This document shows positions 23,227-31,366 of a stretch of 31,366 nucleotides of DNA, in pieces (the first letter of the stretch is position 1; every line of letters begins with the position of its first letter). The DNA comes from an uncultured Eubacteriales bacterium (GTDB lineage Bacteria; Bacillota; Clostridia; Oscillospirales; Oscillospiraceae), in NCBI GenBank assembly GCA_900546075.1, contig URBH01000021.1:1-31366 (forward strand), written 5' to 3'. Position numbers and translations under genes: made by a program. Under the pieces are notes generated by a model. That model ran no database searches, was not told where the DNA came from, and saw nothing but the letters and a program-made list of their open reading frames with translations.

Positions 23227-23247
23227 CGGCAAAATACGCTTTACAGG

Positions 23248-23286
23248 AAAAATCCCACGCAGTCTTGCGACTGCGTGGGATTTTTT
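23248..23286. terminator. bidirectional terminator between the phage module and ABC exporter
   Basis: 17-base perfect arms (23248-23264 and 23269-23285) around a TTGC loop, with AAAAA on the left and TTTTTT on the right. It serves the plus-strand phage genes and the minus-strand exporter operon, which converge here. Confidence 0.93.
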
Positions 23287-23287
23287 G

Positions 23288-25186
23288 TTATTCCAGCTCG
23301 AACGCGCCGGTGTAGAGCTGATAGTAGGTGCCCTTCTGGGCGATCAGGTCTTCGTGGGTGCCCCGCTCGATGATGCGGCCATGGTCGAGAACCATGATAC
23401 AGTCGGAGTTCATGACCGTACTCAGGCGGTGGGCAATCACAAAGGTGGTGCGTCCCTTCATCAGGGCGTCCATGCCGTCCTGCACCAGCTTTTCCGTGCG
23501 GGTGTCGATGGAGGAGGTGGCCTCGTCCAGAATCATCACGGGGGGATCGGCCACCGCCGCCCGGGCAATGGCGATCAGCTGCCGCTGACCCTGGGACAGG
23601 CTGGCGCCGTTGCCGGTGAGCATGGTGTTGTAGCCGTCGGGCAGGCGGGTGATGAAGTCGTGGGCGTTGGCCAGCTTTGCCGCGTGGATGCACTCGTCAT
23701 CGGTGGCGTCCAGCTTGCCGTAGCGGATGTTGTCCATCACCGTGCCGGTGAACAGGTTGGTGTCCTGTAAGACGATGCCGAGAGACTGGCGCAGGTCGGG
23801 CTTGCGGATTTTGTTGATGTTGATATTGTCGTAGCGGATTTTGCCGTCGTCGATGTCGTAGAAGCGGTTGATGAGATTGGTGATGGTGGTCTTGCCCGCG
23901 CCGGTGGCGCCTACAAAGGCGATCTTCTGGCCGGGCTTGGCGTACAGAGTCACATCGTGCAGCACCAGCTTCTCCGGGACGTAGCCAAAGTCCACGTCGG
24001 TCATGGTGATGTCGCCCTTCAGCTCGGTATAGGTGACGGTGCCGTCCGCCTTGTGGGGGTGCTTCCACGCCCAGTGGCCGGTATGCTCCGGGGTCTCGGT
24101 GATATTGCCGTTTTCGTCGATCTTCGCGTTGACCAGCCGGACGTAGCCGTCGTCCGTCTCCGACTTCTCGTCCATCAGCTCGAAAATGCGCTCCGCGCCC
24201 GCCAGCGCCATGACGATGGCGTTGATCTGGTTGGAGACCTGGCTGATGGGCATGTTGAAGGAGCGGGACAGGAGCATGAAGCTCATCAGGCTGCCAAGGG
24301 ACAGCATATTGCCGCCGGACAGCACGCACAGCGCGCCGCCCACGATGGCCAGAATGGCATACTGGACATAGCCCAGGTTATTGTTGATGGGTCCCATCAT
24401 GTTGGACAGGGCTCCGGCGGTACGGGCGTTGCGGTACAGCTCCTCGTTGAGCTTGTCGAACTGCTCCTTGCAGGCTTCCTCGTGGGTGAAGACCTTGACC
24501 ACCTTCTGGCCGTTGACCATTTCCTCCACGTAGCCGTTCAGCGCGCCGAGAGACTGCTGCTGGCCGACAAAGTATCTGGCGGACTTCCCTGCCACCTTCA
24601 TGGTGACGAAGACGATGCCGGTGACGGTAAAGAGCATCACGACGGTCAGCAGCCAGGAGGTTTGGAGCATTCCCACAAAGACCACCACAATGGTCACCAG
24701 GGAGGATGCGCACTGGGGGATGGACTGGGAGATCATCTGCCGCAGGGTGTCGATGTCGCTGGTGTAGCGGGACATGATGTCGCCGGCGGTGTTGGTGTCA
24801 AAATACCGCAGAGGAAGGGTCTGCATATGGGAGAACATTTCGTCCCGGATGTGCTTCTGGGTTCCCTGGCTGACCTTGACCATCAGGAACATAAACAGGA
24901 AGGACGAAACCATGCCCACGGCAAAGATGCAGGCAAGCCTGGTGAGATACCCGAGCAGGGGTGCAAAATCCGTGGAGCCGTCCTGAACCATAGGCAGGAT
25001 ATAGCTGTCCACCAGGGTGCCGAGGGAGCGGCTGCCGGCGGTCTGGGCGACGGCGTTGGCGATGATGCACAGCAGCACCACGCCCAGGGTGGGAAGATAG
25101 GGCTTCATGTAGCTGAGCAGCCGCAGGAGGGTTTTCTTGGGGTTTTTGGCTTTGCGGCCGTCGCCGCGCATTTTGACAGGAGGCAT
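23288..25186 (-). CDS. ABC exporter half-transporter with consensus Walker B (subunit 2 of a heterodimer)
   Basis: 632 residues from the ATG at 25186, which shares its A with the TAA of the preceding gene; GGAGGGG lies 7 bases upstream. Six membrane segments occupy about residues 30-330, the ATPase domain 390-630. Walker A is GATGAGKTT (426-434), Walker B MILDE with Asp554-Glu555 intact, but the signature is LSQGQ (530-534) rather than LSGGQ. About 50 extra residues (342-392) lie between the domains. This matches the TM288-like partner of heterodimeric exporters. Substrates of such pairs are often drugs or lipids; none is indicated here. Confidence 0.93.
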   Translation of the reverse strand: MPPVKMRGDGRKAKNPKKTLLRLLSYMKPYLPTLGVVLLCIIANAVAQTAGSRSLGTLVDSYILPMVQDGSTDFAPLLGYLTRLACIFAVGMVSSFLFMFLMVKVSQGTQKHIRDEMFSHMQTLPLRYFDTNTAGDIMSRYTSDIDTLRQMISQSIPQCASSLVTIVVVFVGMLQTSWLLTVVMLFTVTGIVFVTMKVAGKSARYFVGQQQSLGALNGYVEEMVNGQKVVKVFTHEEACKEQFDKLNEELYRNARTAGALSNMMGPINNNLGYVQYAILAIVGGALCVLSGGNMLSLGSLMSFMLLSRSFNMPISQVSNQINAIVMALAGAERIFELMDEKSETDDGYVRLVNAKIDENGNITETPEHTGHWAWKHPHKADGTVTYTELKGDITMTDVDFGYVPEKLVLHDVTLYAKPGQKIAFVGATGAGKTTITNLINRFYDIDDGKIRYDNININKIRKPDLRQSLGIVLQDTNLFTGTVMDNIRYGKLDATDDECIHAAKLANAHDFITRLPDGYNTMLTGNGASLSQGQRQLIAIARAAVADPPVMILDEATSSIDTRTEKLVQDGMDALMKGRTTFVIAHRLSTVMNSDCIMVLDHGRIIERGTHEDLIAQKGTYYQLYTGAFELE

Positions 25187-26934
25187 TATTCTTCCCCTCC
25201 TTTCTGCTGGGAGTAGTAGACTTCCTGATAAATTTTCGACGAGGCCAGCAGGGACTCGTGGGTGCCTACGTCCTTCACCATGCCGTTGTCCAGGACGACG
25301 ATCATATCCGCGTCCTGCACGGAGGCAATCCGCTGGGCGATGATGAGCTTGGTGGTGCCGGGGATTTCCTCCCGGAAGGCCTGGCGGATCATGGCGTCGG
25401 TGCGGGTGTCCACGGCGGAGGTGGAGTCGTCCAGAATGAGGATTTTGGGCTTTTTCAGCAGCGCCCGGGCGATACAAAGCCGCTGCTTCTGGCCGCCGGA
25501 GACGTTGGTGCCGCCCTGCTCAATGTGGGTGTCGTAGCCGTCGGGGAAGCCCTGGATGAATTCGTCGGCGCAGGCCAGACGGCAGGCGTGAACCAGCTCC
25601 TCGTCGGTGGCATTGGGGTTGCCCCAGCGGAGGTTTTCCTTGATGGTGCCGGAGAACAGCTCGTTCTTTTGCAGCACCATGGCCACGTTGTCCCGGAGTA
25701 CCTCAAGGTCGTATTTCCGCACGTCGATGCCGCCCACCTTCAAGGTGCCTTCGCTGACATCGTACAGGCGGGGAATCAGCTGCACCAGGGTGCTCTTGCT
25801 GGAGCCGGTGCCGCCCAGAATGCCAACCGTTGCGCCGGAGGGGATGTGCAGATTCACTTCCTTCAGCGCGGGACACTTGGCGGTGGCGGAGTAGCGGAAG
25901 CTCACGTTCTCAAAGTCGATGGAGCCGTCTGGAACCTCCATGACGGCGTTTTCCGTGGGAGAAGTCAGATTCGGCTCCTCGGTGAGAATCTCATAGCACC
26001 GCTTCAGCGGGGCGCGGCTCATGGTCAGCATGACAGCCACCATGGACAGCATCATGAGGGAAGAAAGAATCTGGCTGGTATAGGTGAACATGGAGCTGAG
26101 CTGGCCGGTGGTGAGACCCAGGTCGGGGTTATTGCCGGAGGCAATGACCAGGTGCGCGCCGATCCAGGAAATGGCCAGCATACAGCCGTAGACGCACAGC
26201 TGCATGATGGGGTTTGCCAGGGACATGATGCGCTCGGCCTTGCAGAAGTCCTTATAAATGGTGCCGGATACGGAGGTGAACTTCTCGGTCTCCCGGTCTT
26301 CCCGGACGAAGGATTTGACCACCCGGATGCCGTGAACGTTCTCCTGCACCACATTGTTCATTTTGTCGTAGGTGCGGAAGACCCGGTCAAAAATCCGGAA
26401 CACCTTGGGAATCAGGCAAAGCAGGGCGCAGATCAGAATGGGCAGCGTCACGCAGTACACGAGACTCAGCCGCACGCTGATGCCCATGGCGGAAACCAGC
26501 GCCAGAATCAGCATCATGGGGCAGCGGATGGCCATGCGGATCATCATCTGGAAGGTGTTCTGCAATGTCGCCACGTCGGAGGTCAGCCGGGTGACGATGG
26601 ATGCGGTGGAAAATTTGTCGATGTTGGAAAAGCTGAAATCCTGCACCTGATGGTACATGTCGTGGCGCAGGTTCTTGGCAAAGCCGGTACCGGCCTTGGA
26701 CGCGAAGGCGGCGGACAGAACGCCGAAGGCCAGAGACGCCAGGGCGCACAGCACCAGAATGCCGGACTTGGCTGCGACCACCTGCATGTTTTGCAGCTTG
26801 ATGCCGTAGTCGTACAGGTCGGCCATGACCAGGGGGATCAGCACCTCCATGGCGACCTCGCCGACCATGCACAGCGGGCTGAGCAGCGCCGCCCACTTAT
26901 ATTCCCGGATGCACCGGGAAAGTCTTCTTATCAT
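25186..26934 (-). CDS. ABC exporter half-transporter with degenerate catalytic site (subunit 1)
   Basis: 582 residues. Membrane domain about 15-310, ATPase domain 338-575. Walker A is GGTGSSKST (374-382), the signature VSGGQ is consensus (478-482), and Walker B is ILILDD with Asp503 where the catalytic Glu is expected. The Glu-to-Asp change here plus the LSQGQ signature of the partner place both defects in the same composite site, as in TM287/TM288. One ATP site would therefore be slow or regulatory. It overlaps the MarR gene by 4 bases (ATGA) and the partner gene by 1 base, so all three form one operon. Confidence 0.93.
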   Translation of the reverse strand: MIRRLSRCIREYKWAALLSPLCMVGEVAMEVLIPLVMADLYDYGIKLQNMQVVAAKSGILVLCALASLAFGVLSAAFASKAGTGFAKNLRHDMYHQVQDFSFSNIDKFSTASIVTRLTSDVATLQNTFQMMIRMAIRCPMMLILALVSAMGISVRLSLVYCVTLPILICALLCLIPKVFRIFDRVFRTYDKMNNVVQENVHGIRVVKSFVREDRETEKFTSVSGTIYKDFCKAERIMSLANPIMQLCVYGCMLAISWIGAHLVIASGNNPDLGLTTGQLSSMFTYTSQILSSLMMLSMVAVMLTMSRAPLKRCYEILTEEPNLTSPTENAVMEVPDGSIDFENVSFRYSATAKCPALKEVNLHIPSGATVGILGGTGSSKSTLVQLIPRLYDVSEGTLKVGGIDVRKYDLEVLRDNVAMVLQKNELFSGTIKENLRWGNPNATDEELVHACRLACADEFIQGFPDGYDTHIEQGGTNVSGGQKQRLCIARALLKKPKILILDDSTSAVDTRTDAMIRQAFREEIPGTTKLIIAQRIASVQDADMIVVLDNGMVKDVGTHESLLASSKIYQEVYYSQQKGGEE

Positions 26935-27401
26935 GGATCAGATTCCTCCTTGATTTTACGGATACAGGCGCTTGCGCCCATGTTGTCGATGGCGCGCAGG
27001 AGCATGGAAGTGAACAGCTCCCGTTCCTCCGGGGAAAAGCCTGCCACCACCCGGGCTTCGTTGTCGAGAATGACCCGGCTCATGGTCTCGTGAAGCTCGT
27101 TTCCCTTGGGCAGCACATAGATGCGCTTGCAGCGGCGGTCGGTTTCGTCCGGCCGAAGCTCGATGAAGTCCTTCTTTTCCAGCCGGGACAGCAGCCCCGA
27201 AACGGTGGGGTGGCTCAGGTGAAAGGTTTCCTCAATGTCCCGGGAGCAGGGCGGCTGAGAACGCTGCGCGAGGTAGCCCATGATATGCCCCTGGGCGGAC
27301 GTTAAGTCCATGGACGCAAGGGTGTTGTCCATGGAGGTCTTCATGCAGCCGCTGAGAACCTTCAAGAGATAGCCATAGTGATGTGTCAGGATGGTCACCA
27401 C
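26931..27401 (-). CDS. MarR-family repressor of the exporter operon
   Basis: About 156 residues if it starts at the GTG 27401. The open frame reaches 27449 but then would cross the -10 element and operator, so a start inside the leader is preferred; the ribosome binding site is poor, so the exact start is uncertain. The winged helix is clear: LTSAQGHIMGYLAQRSQPP, SRDIEETFHLSHPTVSGLLSRLEKKDFI and RPDETDRRCKRIYVLPKG. It would repress its own operon until a ligand, possibly an exporter substrate, binds. The stop overlaps the exporter start. Confidence 0.88.
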   Translation of the reverse strand: MVTILTHHYGYLLKVLSGCMKTSMDNTLASMDLTSAQGHIMGYLAQRSQPPCSRDIEETFHLSHPTVSGLLSRLEKKDFIELRPDETDRRCKRIYVLPKGNELHETMSRVILDNEARVVAGFSPEERELFTSMLLRAIDNMGASACIRKIKEESDP

Positions 27402-27410
27402 CTTGTAAAT

Positions 27411-27456
27411 AATATGTAGCGTGCTACATATTAGCATATCCCTTTTCAAATTGCAA
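27411..27456 (-). promoter_or_regulatory. MarR operon promoter with overlapping operator
   Basis: On the minus strand TTGCAA (27451-27456), 17 bases, TAATAT (27428-27433). A perfect inverted repeat with 10-base arms AATATGTAGC and its complement, 2 bp apart, covers 27411-27432, overlapping the -10 element and the expected start site. This is a classical autorepression layout. Confidence 0.8.
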
Positions 27457-27496
27457 GGGGGTCATAAAAAGTTTACAATCGGGGTTATGATACGCA

Positions 27497-27530
27497 AAAC
27501 CGCCGGGATTACTTAAAATCCCGGCGGTTT
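27497..27530 (-). terminator. terminator of the glycerophosphodiesterase operon
   Basis: 14-base perfect arms (AAACCGCCGGGATT at 27497-27510; complement at 27517-27530) with a 6-base loop. It lies 3 bases after the stop at 27534. On the minus strand it ends in a short TTTT run. Confidence 0.8.
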
Positions 27531-27533
27531 GTA

Positions 27534-28340
27534 TTATGGACGGAAGCCTTCAAAAATAGACAGCCAGCCCTCTTTCAGGGCGGTGTCGTGGTCTTCCTTG
27601 CTTCGCAGCGTCCAGCTGACGCCCTGAACCCGCCACAGCCTGCGGCAGAGCCAGTTGCTTGGCGTGCTGTTCCGGTCGGCGAACTTGTAGGCGATAAAAT
27701 CGGGGCGGGACAGGAAGTTGGCAAGGTTATGGGTCAGCAGAAATTTAAGCGTGTCCGAAAGATCGGTGCGATCCCGGAAGAAATTCTCCGAAAGCTGCCC
27801 GCGAATGATGTCCGGCCGGTTTTTCCGCAGCCAGGCGATGCACCGGGGGTCGAAGGACTCAATGCAGTATACGCCCTTGTAGCCTTTCAGCATGTTGCAG
27901 GCCGTCTCGGCGAGCTTTGCGTGATTGCCGTCCTCCGGCTTCAGCTCGATGATCAGGGGAACCTTCCCGTCCACCAGGGTCAGAACGTCCGCGAACCGGG
28001 GGATGGTATCCTCCGTGTTTTCCAGGCGGTAGTTTTTCAGGTCTTCCGTGGTCAGGTCTTCGATGCGCCCGGCCTGCCCGGTGGTGCGGTTGAGCAAAGA
28101 ATCGTGCATCACTCCGAGATTGCCGTCCTTGAGCAGATGCAGGTCAAACTCCATGCCGTAGCCGTTCTCCACGGCAAGGCGGAAGGCGGTCATGGAGTTT
28201 TCGGCAGCGCCGTCGCCGTGAAGCCCCCGGTGGGCGTAGTTCCACCCTTGCAGCGCCTTCATGCCCAGGTGGCTGCTCCGCCCTTGGACGGCCAGCACCC
28301 ACAATAGCGCGAGAATCAATACAATTACCAACAGAGTCAT
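27534..28340 (-). CDS. glycerophosphodiester phosphodiesterase, membrane-anchored
   Basis: 268 residues; GGAGGG lies 6 bases before the ATG. Residues 2-18 form one membrane segment, so the enzyme is likely anchored with a GDPD TIM barrel outside or at the membrane. Catalytic motif: AHRG (36-39), Glu47-Asn48, MEFDLHLLKDG (Glu64, Asp66) and VMHD (His79). It hydrolyses glycerophosphodiesters to glycerol-3-phosphate and an alcohol. It is 18 bp after the MFS gene, in one transcription unit with it. Confidence 0.92.
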   Translation of the reverse strand: MTLLVIVLILALLWVLAVQGRSSHLGMKALQGWNYAHRGLHGDGAAENSMTAFRLAVENGYGMEFDLHLLKDGNLGVMHDSLLNRTTGQAGRIEDLTTEDLKNYRLENTEDTIPRFADVLTLVDGKVPLIIELKPEDGNHAKLAETACNMLKGYKGVYCIESFDPRCIAWLRKNRPDIIRGQLSENFFRDRTDLSDTLKFLLTHNLANFLSRPDFIAYKFADRNSTPSNWLCRRLWRVQGVSWTLRSKEDHDTALKEGWLSIFEGFRP

Positions 28341-28358
28341 AATTGTCCCTCCAAAGTG

Positions 28359-29678
28359 TTAATCGTCCAGGTCAAAGGCTTCCAGTCCCTTTTTCGCTTC
28401 CACCTTATTGTCGCCGTGCTTCACAAAGCCCATGGTAACGAAGGACGCGAAGACGAAAATGGCTGCGTAGGGAAACAGGGTCTTATAGTCCACATGCTCC
28501 AGCAGCCAGCCCGCCACAATGGGGGTCATGATCTGGGCGGACATGGAGAAGGTGTAATACAGCCCCGTAAACTTGCCCACCTCGCTGCCGCTGCACATTT
28601 CCACCACCATGGGCAGACTGTTGACGTTGATGGCCGCCCAGGCCACGCCCACCAGGACGAACAGACCGTACAGCACGGGGCTGAAGGAATCGGACAGCAT
28701 GGTATAGAGAAACGCGGCAAAGAAGCTGCCCGCCAGCAAAAGAGTACCGAAGCGGATGGTCTTCCGGCGGCCGACCCTGCTCGCCACGTTGCCCACCGGG
28801 ATGTAGCTGAGGATTGCTCCGGCGGTGGCGATGGTCAGGCAGGTGTTGGCCTGGGCAAGGGTCATGTGCCAGGTGCGGCCGGCGTAGACGGAGAACCAGG
28901 TGGTGACGCCGTTGTAGCCGATGAACCACAGGGCGATGGAGGCCAGCAGGAAGCCAAGACTCCGCTTGACGTCCTTGGGCAGGGTTTCGCCGTTCTCCGT
29001 GACCTGGGTCAGGTTGTCCTCGGGGTGGGCGTCCTCATAGCGCCGCTGCTCCGCCACCAGCTTGGGTTCGTCCACGCACAGCAGAATGACGGCAAGGGCG
29101 GCCAGCATGATGCCCCCCACAATGGTGAACAGGGGCAGGTAGGAAACGTGCACATCCGCGGTTGTTTTGTACAGAAATGTGGTAATAATCAGGTAAATAA
29201 TGCCGCCCAGGGCGCCCATCAGGTTGATGATGGCGTTGGCCTTGGAGCGCAGGGGCTTGGGGGTGACGTCGGGCATCAGCGCCACGGCGGAGCTGCGGTA
29301 GGTACCCATGGCGACCAGCAGAATGCCCAGGCCGATGATGAAGCACACCTGTTTCCAGGCATCGGGGGAAGCGTGAAAGCTGTCGGTGAGAATGGGCAGC
29401 GCCATCATCACCGCCACAGCCGCGAGGGTTCCGAAGAGAATGTAGGGACGGCGGCGGCCAAGGCGGGAGGTGCATTTATCGGACAGCCCGCCAAAAAGAG
29501 GCAGCAGGAACAGGGCAAGAACGTTGTCCGCCGCCATGATCATGCCGGAAACGCTTTCTCCCATGCCGAAGGTTTCCGTGAGAATTTTGGGGATCAGATT
29601 GTCGTACATCTGCCAGAAGGCGCAGATGGACAGAAACGCGAAACCGACCAGCACGGTGCGCTTGGTGTTGAGCTTCAT
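28359..29678 (-). CDS. MFS transporter, GPH/SLC45-like
   Basis: 439 residues from the ATG at 29678 with GGAGG 7 bases upstream; the frame extends further but over the promoter. About 12 hydrophobic segments. The loop GGLSDKCTSRLGRRRPYI after the second segment and VGNVASRVGRRKTIRFG in the second half are the paired MFS motifs, in a form seen in sugar:cation symporters and sucrose-type carriers. The substrate is not known; pairing with a GDPD might suggest a glycerol-phosphate or sugar product, but this is weak. Confidence 0.85.
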   Translation of the reverse strand: MKLNTKRTVLVGFAFLSICAFWQMYDNLIPKILTETFGMGESVSGMIMAADNVLALFLLPLFGGLSDKCTSRLGRRRPYILFGTLAAVAVMMALPILTDSFHASPDAWKQVCFIIGLGILLVAMGTYRSSAVALMPDVTPKPLRSKANAIINLMGALGGIIYLIITTFLYKTTADVHVSYLPLFTIVGGIMLAALAVILLCVDEPKLVAEQRRYEDAHPEDNLTQVTENGETLPKDVKRSLGFLLASIALWFIGYNGVTTWFSVYAGRTWHMTLAQANTCLTIATAGAILSYIPVGNVASRVGRRKTIRFGTLLLAGSFFAAFLYTMLSDSFSPVLYGLFVLVGVAWAAINVNSLPMVVEMCSGSEVGKFTGLYYTFSMSAQIMTPIVAGWLLEHVDYKTLFPYAAIFVFASFVTMGFVKHGDNKVEAKKGLEAFDLDD

Positions 29679-29712
29679 TGAGGAGCCTCCGTTCCCATGT
29701 AAATATAATCGT

Positions 29713-29741
29713 ATTATATCTGTTCTTTTGGGAGAAGTCCA
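29713..29741 (-). promoter_or_regulatory. promoter of the MFS-GDPD operon
   Basis: On the minus strand TGGACT (29736-29741), 17 bases, TATAAT (29713-29718), 35 bases before the MFS start. Confidence 0.65.
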
Positions 29742-29870
29742 GACCTTCTTGTCTAAAGAAAGCAAAAAGCGGGTAAAATAGGCGTCAAGTCCTATTTCCG
29801 GCGCAGCACAGAATTGTGTGAATGAATCGTAAATTTTCAGCCTGAATTTACCAAAGGCAGAGAAAACGAC

Positions 29871-29898
29871 TTGCGCATTTTCCCGGGAATGGTATAAT
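29871..29898 (+). promoter_or_regulatory. promoter of the lipid kinase-NUDIX operon
   Basis: TTGCGC (29871-29876), 16 bases, TATAAT (29893-29898), about 40 bases before the lipid kinase ATG. Confidence 0.65.
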
Positions 29899-29938
29899 AG
29901 ACAAAAGGGAATACCACAGGATAATCGAGGTTATCGAC

Positions 29939-30838
29939 ATGAAAAAGATGCTGTTCATTATGAATCCGTTTGCCGGGGTGAAACGGGCCAACCGGCACCT
30001 GGCGGACATTTTGCTGACATTCTCCCAGACGGGCTATGAGGTCATCACCCACATGACCCTGGGGCAGGGAGACGCCACCGCCGTTGCCCGGGAAAAGGGC
30101 AGGAATGTTGATCTGGTGGTTTGCTGCGGCGGCGACGGCACCCTGAACGAGACCATCACCGGCCTTCTCAGCGCCGGGGCGGACACCCCCATCGGCTATA
30201 TCCCCGCCGGTTCCACCAACGACTTTGCCTCCAGCCTGAAAATCCCCACCAACATTCTCAAGGCCGCTCAGGCCATCGTGGAGGGCGAGCCGGTGAGCTA
30301 CGACGTGGGGCGGTTCGGCGACCGGTATTTTTCCTATGTCGCCTCCTTCGGCGCGTTTACCAGATCCAGCTATGCCACACCCCAGAATGTCAAAAACGCA
30401 CTGGGGCACACCGCCTATGTTCTCAGCGGCATTACGGAGCTGTCCCAGATTCGCAACGAGCATGTGAAAATGGAGATCGACGGTCAGGTTGTGGAAGGGG
30501 ACTTCCTCTTCGGCGCCATCTGCAATTCCACCTCCGTGGGCGGCATTCTGACCCTGGATCCCAAGCAGGTGGACATGGGCGACGGTCTGTTTGAAATTCT
30601 GCTGGTTCGCGCGCCGGAGAATCTGGGGGAGATCCATGAGTGCATCCAGGCGCTGCAAAGCCAGAAGTACAACTGCGCCATGCTCACATTCCGCAGCGCC
30701 CAAAAGGTGCGGATTTTCGCCGACCCGGAAATGCCCTGGACGCTGGACGGCGAAAAAGAAGACGGCCACGAGACGGTGGAGGTGGAGAATCTGCACCACG
30801 CCATCCGGCTGATGCAGAAGAAGGATGAAGATGCTTAA
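29939..30838 (+). CDS. diacylglycerol kinase-family lipid kinase (YegS/DgkB-like)
   Basis: 299 residues; GAGG lies 8 bases before the ATG. The nucleotide-binding loop CGGDGTLNE (63-71) and the second motif PAGSTNDFASSL (89-100) define the DAGK catalytic domain; the C-terminal half is the usual beta-sandwich (NSTSVGGILTLDP, MGDGLFEILLV). It would phosphorylate diacylglycerol or a related lipid to recycle it for phospholipid synthesis. It overlaps the NUDIX gene by 8 bp. Confidence 0.92.
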   Translation: MKKMLFIMNPFAGVKRANRHLADILLTFSQTGYEVITHMTLGQGDATAVAREKGRNVDLVVCCGGDGTLNETITGLLSAGADTPIGYIPAGSTNDFASSLKIPTNILKAAQAIVEGEPVSYDVGRFGDRYFSYVASFGAFTRSSYATPQNVKNALGHTAYVLSGITELSQIRNEHVKMEIDGQVVEGDFLFGAICNSTSVGGILTLDPKQVDMGDGLFEILLVRAPENLGEIHECIQALQSQKYNCAMLTFRSAQKVRIFADPEMPWTLDGEKEDGHETVEVENLHHAIRLMQKKDEDA

Positions 30839-31298
30839 CACCACACTGTGCTATGTCACCCGGGGCAGTCAGGTACTGATGCTCCACCGGGTGAAAAAGA
30901 AGGCCGACATCAACAAGGACAAGTGGATCGGCATCGGCGGAAAATTCGAGAACGAAGAATCCCCGGACGAGTGCCTTCTGCGGGAAGCGAAAGAGGAGAC
31001 CGGTCTAACCCTGACCTCCTGGCAATGCCGGGGCGTGGTAACGTTCCTGAACGACTGCTGCGAGGGCGAATACATGTACCTGTTCACCGCCGACGGCTTT
31101 ACGGGGGAAATGATTCAATGCAATGAAGGCGATCTGCAATGGGTGGAGCGGGAATTCCTGGACACCCTGCCCAAGTGGGAGGGCGACCGGATTTTTCTGG
31201 ATCTGCTGTGGCAGAACGCCCCGTTTTTCCTGCTGACCCTGCGCTACCACGGGGATACCCTGGTGGAAGCGGTGCTGAATGGGGAAAAGATACGCTGA
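30831..31298 (+). CDS. NUDIX hydrolase, 8-oxo-dGTP diphosphatase-like (MutT type)
   Basis: 155 residues from the ATG at 30831, favoured over 30825 because AAGG then has proper spacing and because MLNTTLCY is a common start in this family. The Nudix box is complete: Gly37, Glu43, Arg51-Glu52, Glu55-Glu56 and Gly58 within REAKEETGL. KWIGIGGKFE before it is typical of clostridial MutT-like enzymes that clean up oxidised dGTP. Translation overlaps the lipid kinase, though no functional link is obvious. Confidence 0.9.
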   Translation: MLNTTLCYVTRGSQVLMLHRVKKKADINKDKWIGIGGKFENEESPDECLLREAKEETGLTLTSWQCRGVVTFLNDCCEGEYMYLFTADGFTGEMIQCNEGDLQWVEREFLDTLPKWEGDRIFLDLLWQNAPFFLLTLRYHGDTLVEAVLNGEKIR

Positions 31299-31313
31299 AC
31301 GAACAAGGACATA

Positions 31314-31366
31314 GGGCAACACCGCACAATTGTGCCTGCGAGCCTCAGCCGTCTTTTTGCCCCACT
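31314..31366. mobile_element. foldback MITE, second copy, cut by window end
   Basis: These 53 bases match the reverse complement of 20266-20318 at 50 of 53 positions, starting with GGGCAACACCGCA. The two bases before the left end include TA, as at the complete copy. The copy is inverted relative to the first and lies 15 bp after the NUDIX stop codon. Confidence 0.85.

Noticed and set aside
24774..27093. Large plus-strand frames opposite the ABC exporter (up to 611 residues)
   Set aside because: Shadows of GC-rich minus-strand coding; rich in His/Gly/Gln without domains, while the minus strand shows full Walker and signature motifs.
1..31366. tRNA or rRNA genes
   Set aside because: I saw no cloverleaf-like segment or conserved rRNA sequence; a covariance search would be needed to exclude a divergent tRNA.

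Overview
The window looks like a mosaic accessory stretch of a spore-forming anaerobic Firmicute, most likely a gut Clostridia of the Oscillospiraceae type. This rests on a fragment of an alpha/beta small acid-soluble spore protein gene, a clostridial large serine recombinase with a TnpW-like partner, an Amadori-product (fructosamine) operon, and the overall gene style. I ran no database search; family names come from motifs read in the translations.

Layout: (1) 1-3642, a mobile-element-like block on the plus strand with a 5'-truncated AlbA_2/HATPase-type regulator, a GIY-YIG nuclease-like protein, an XRE regulator overlapping a sigma-70-like factor, then about 550 bp of hairpin-rich gene-free DNA. 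(2) 3643-3820, the first 59 codons of a type I restriction HsdM gene, cut off at a junction. (3) 3870-13471, a self-contained sugar-amine locus. A nine-gene minus-strand operon (12436 to 3943) encodes a PfkB kinase, two FrlC-like TIM barrels, ABC permease, lipoprotein, ABC permease, two more FrlC-like TIM barrels and a FraB/FrlB-type deglycase. It is flanked by a divergent GntR/UTRA regulator, clear promoters on both sides and terminators at both ends. (4) 13480-14256, debris: a C-terminal scrap of a PLP-dependent Cys/Met enzyme, an eight-unit repeat phased at 20-21 bp, a long hairpin and a spore-protein gene scrap. (5) 14257-16193, a large serine recombinase overlapping a small TnpW-like gene. 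(6) 16488-23226, a compact phage head module (terminase small and large, portal, protease, major capsid, connectors, two tail-side proteins) without tape measure, lysis or replication genes, interrupted by a foldback MITE. (7) 23288-31298, probable chromosomal backbone: a MarR-controlled heterodimeric ABC exporter, a glycerophosphodiesterase, an MFS transporter, a diacylglycerol-kinase-family lipid kinase and a NUDIX hydrolase. A second MITE copy, inverted, runs off the right end.

How the genes work together: in the central locus the lipoprotein and two permeases would import a glycated amine (the ATPase must come from elsewhere), the kinase would phosphorylate C6, and the SIS deglycase would split it to glucose-6-phosphate and the free amine or amino acid, while the FrlC-type epimerases would feed in stereoisomers. 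Four FrlC-like paralogues in one operon, together with a deglycase whose active-site segment looks more like FraB (fructose-asparagine) than FrlB (fructoselysine), is the most interesting biology here. The phased repeat, the two MITE copies and the head-only phage cassette are the most interesting structures.
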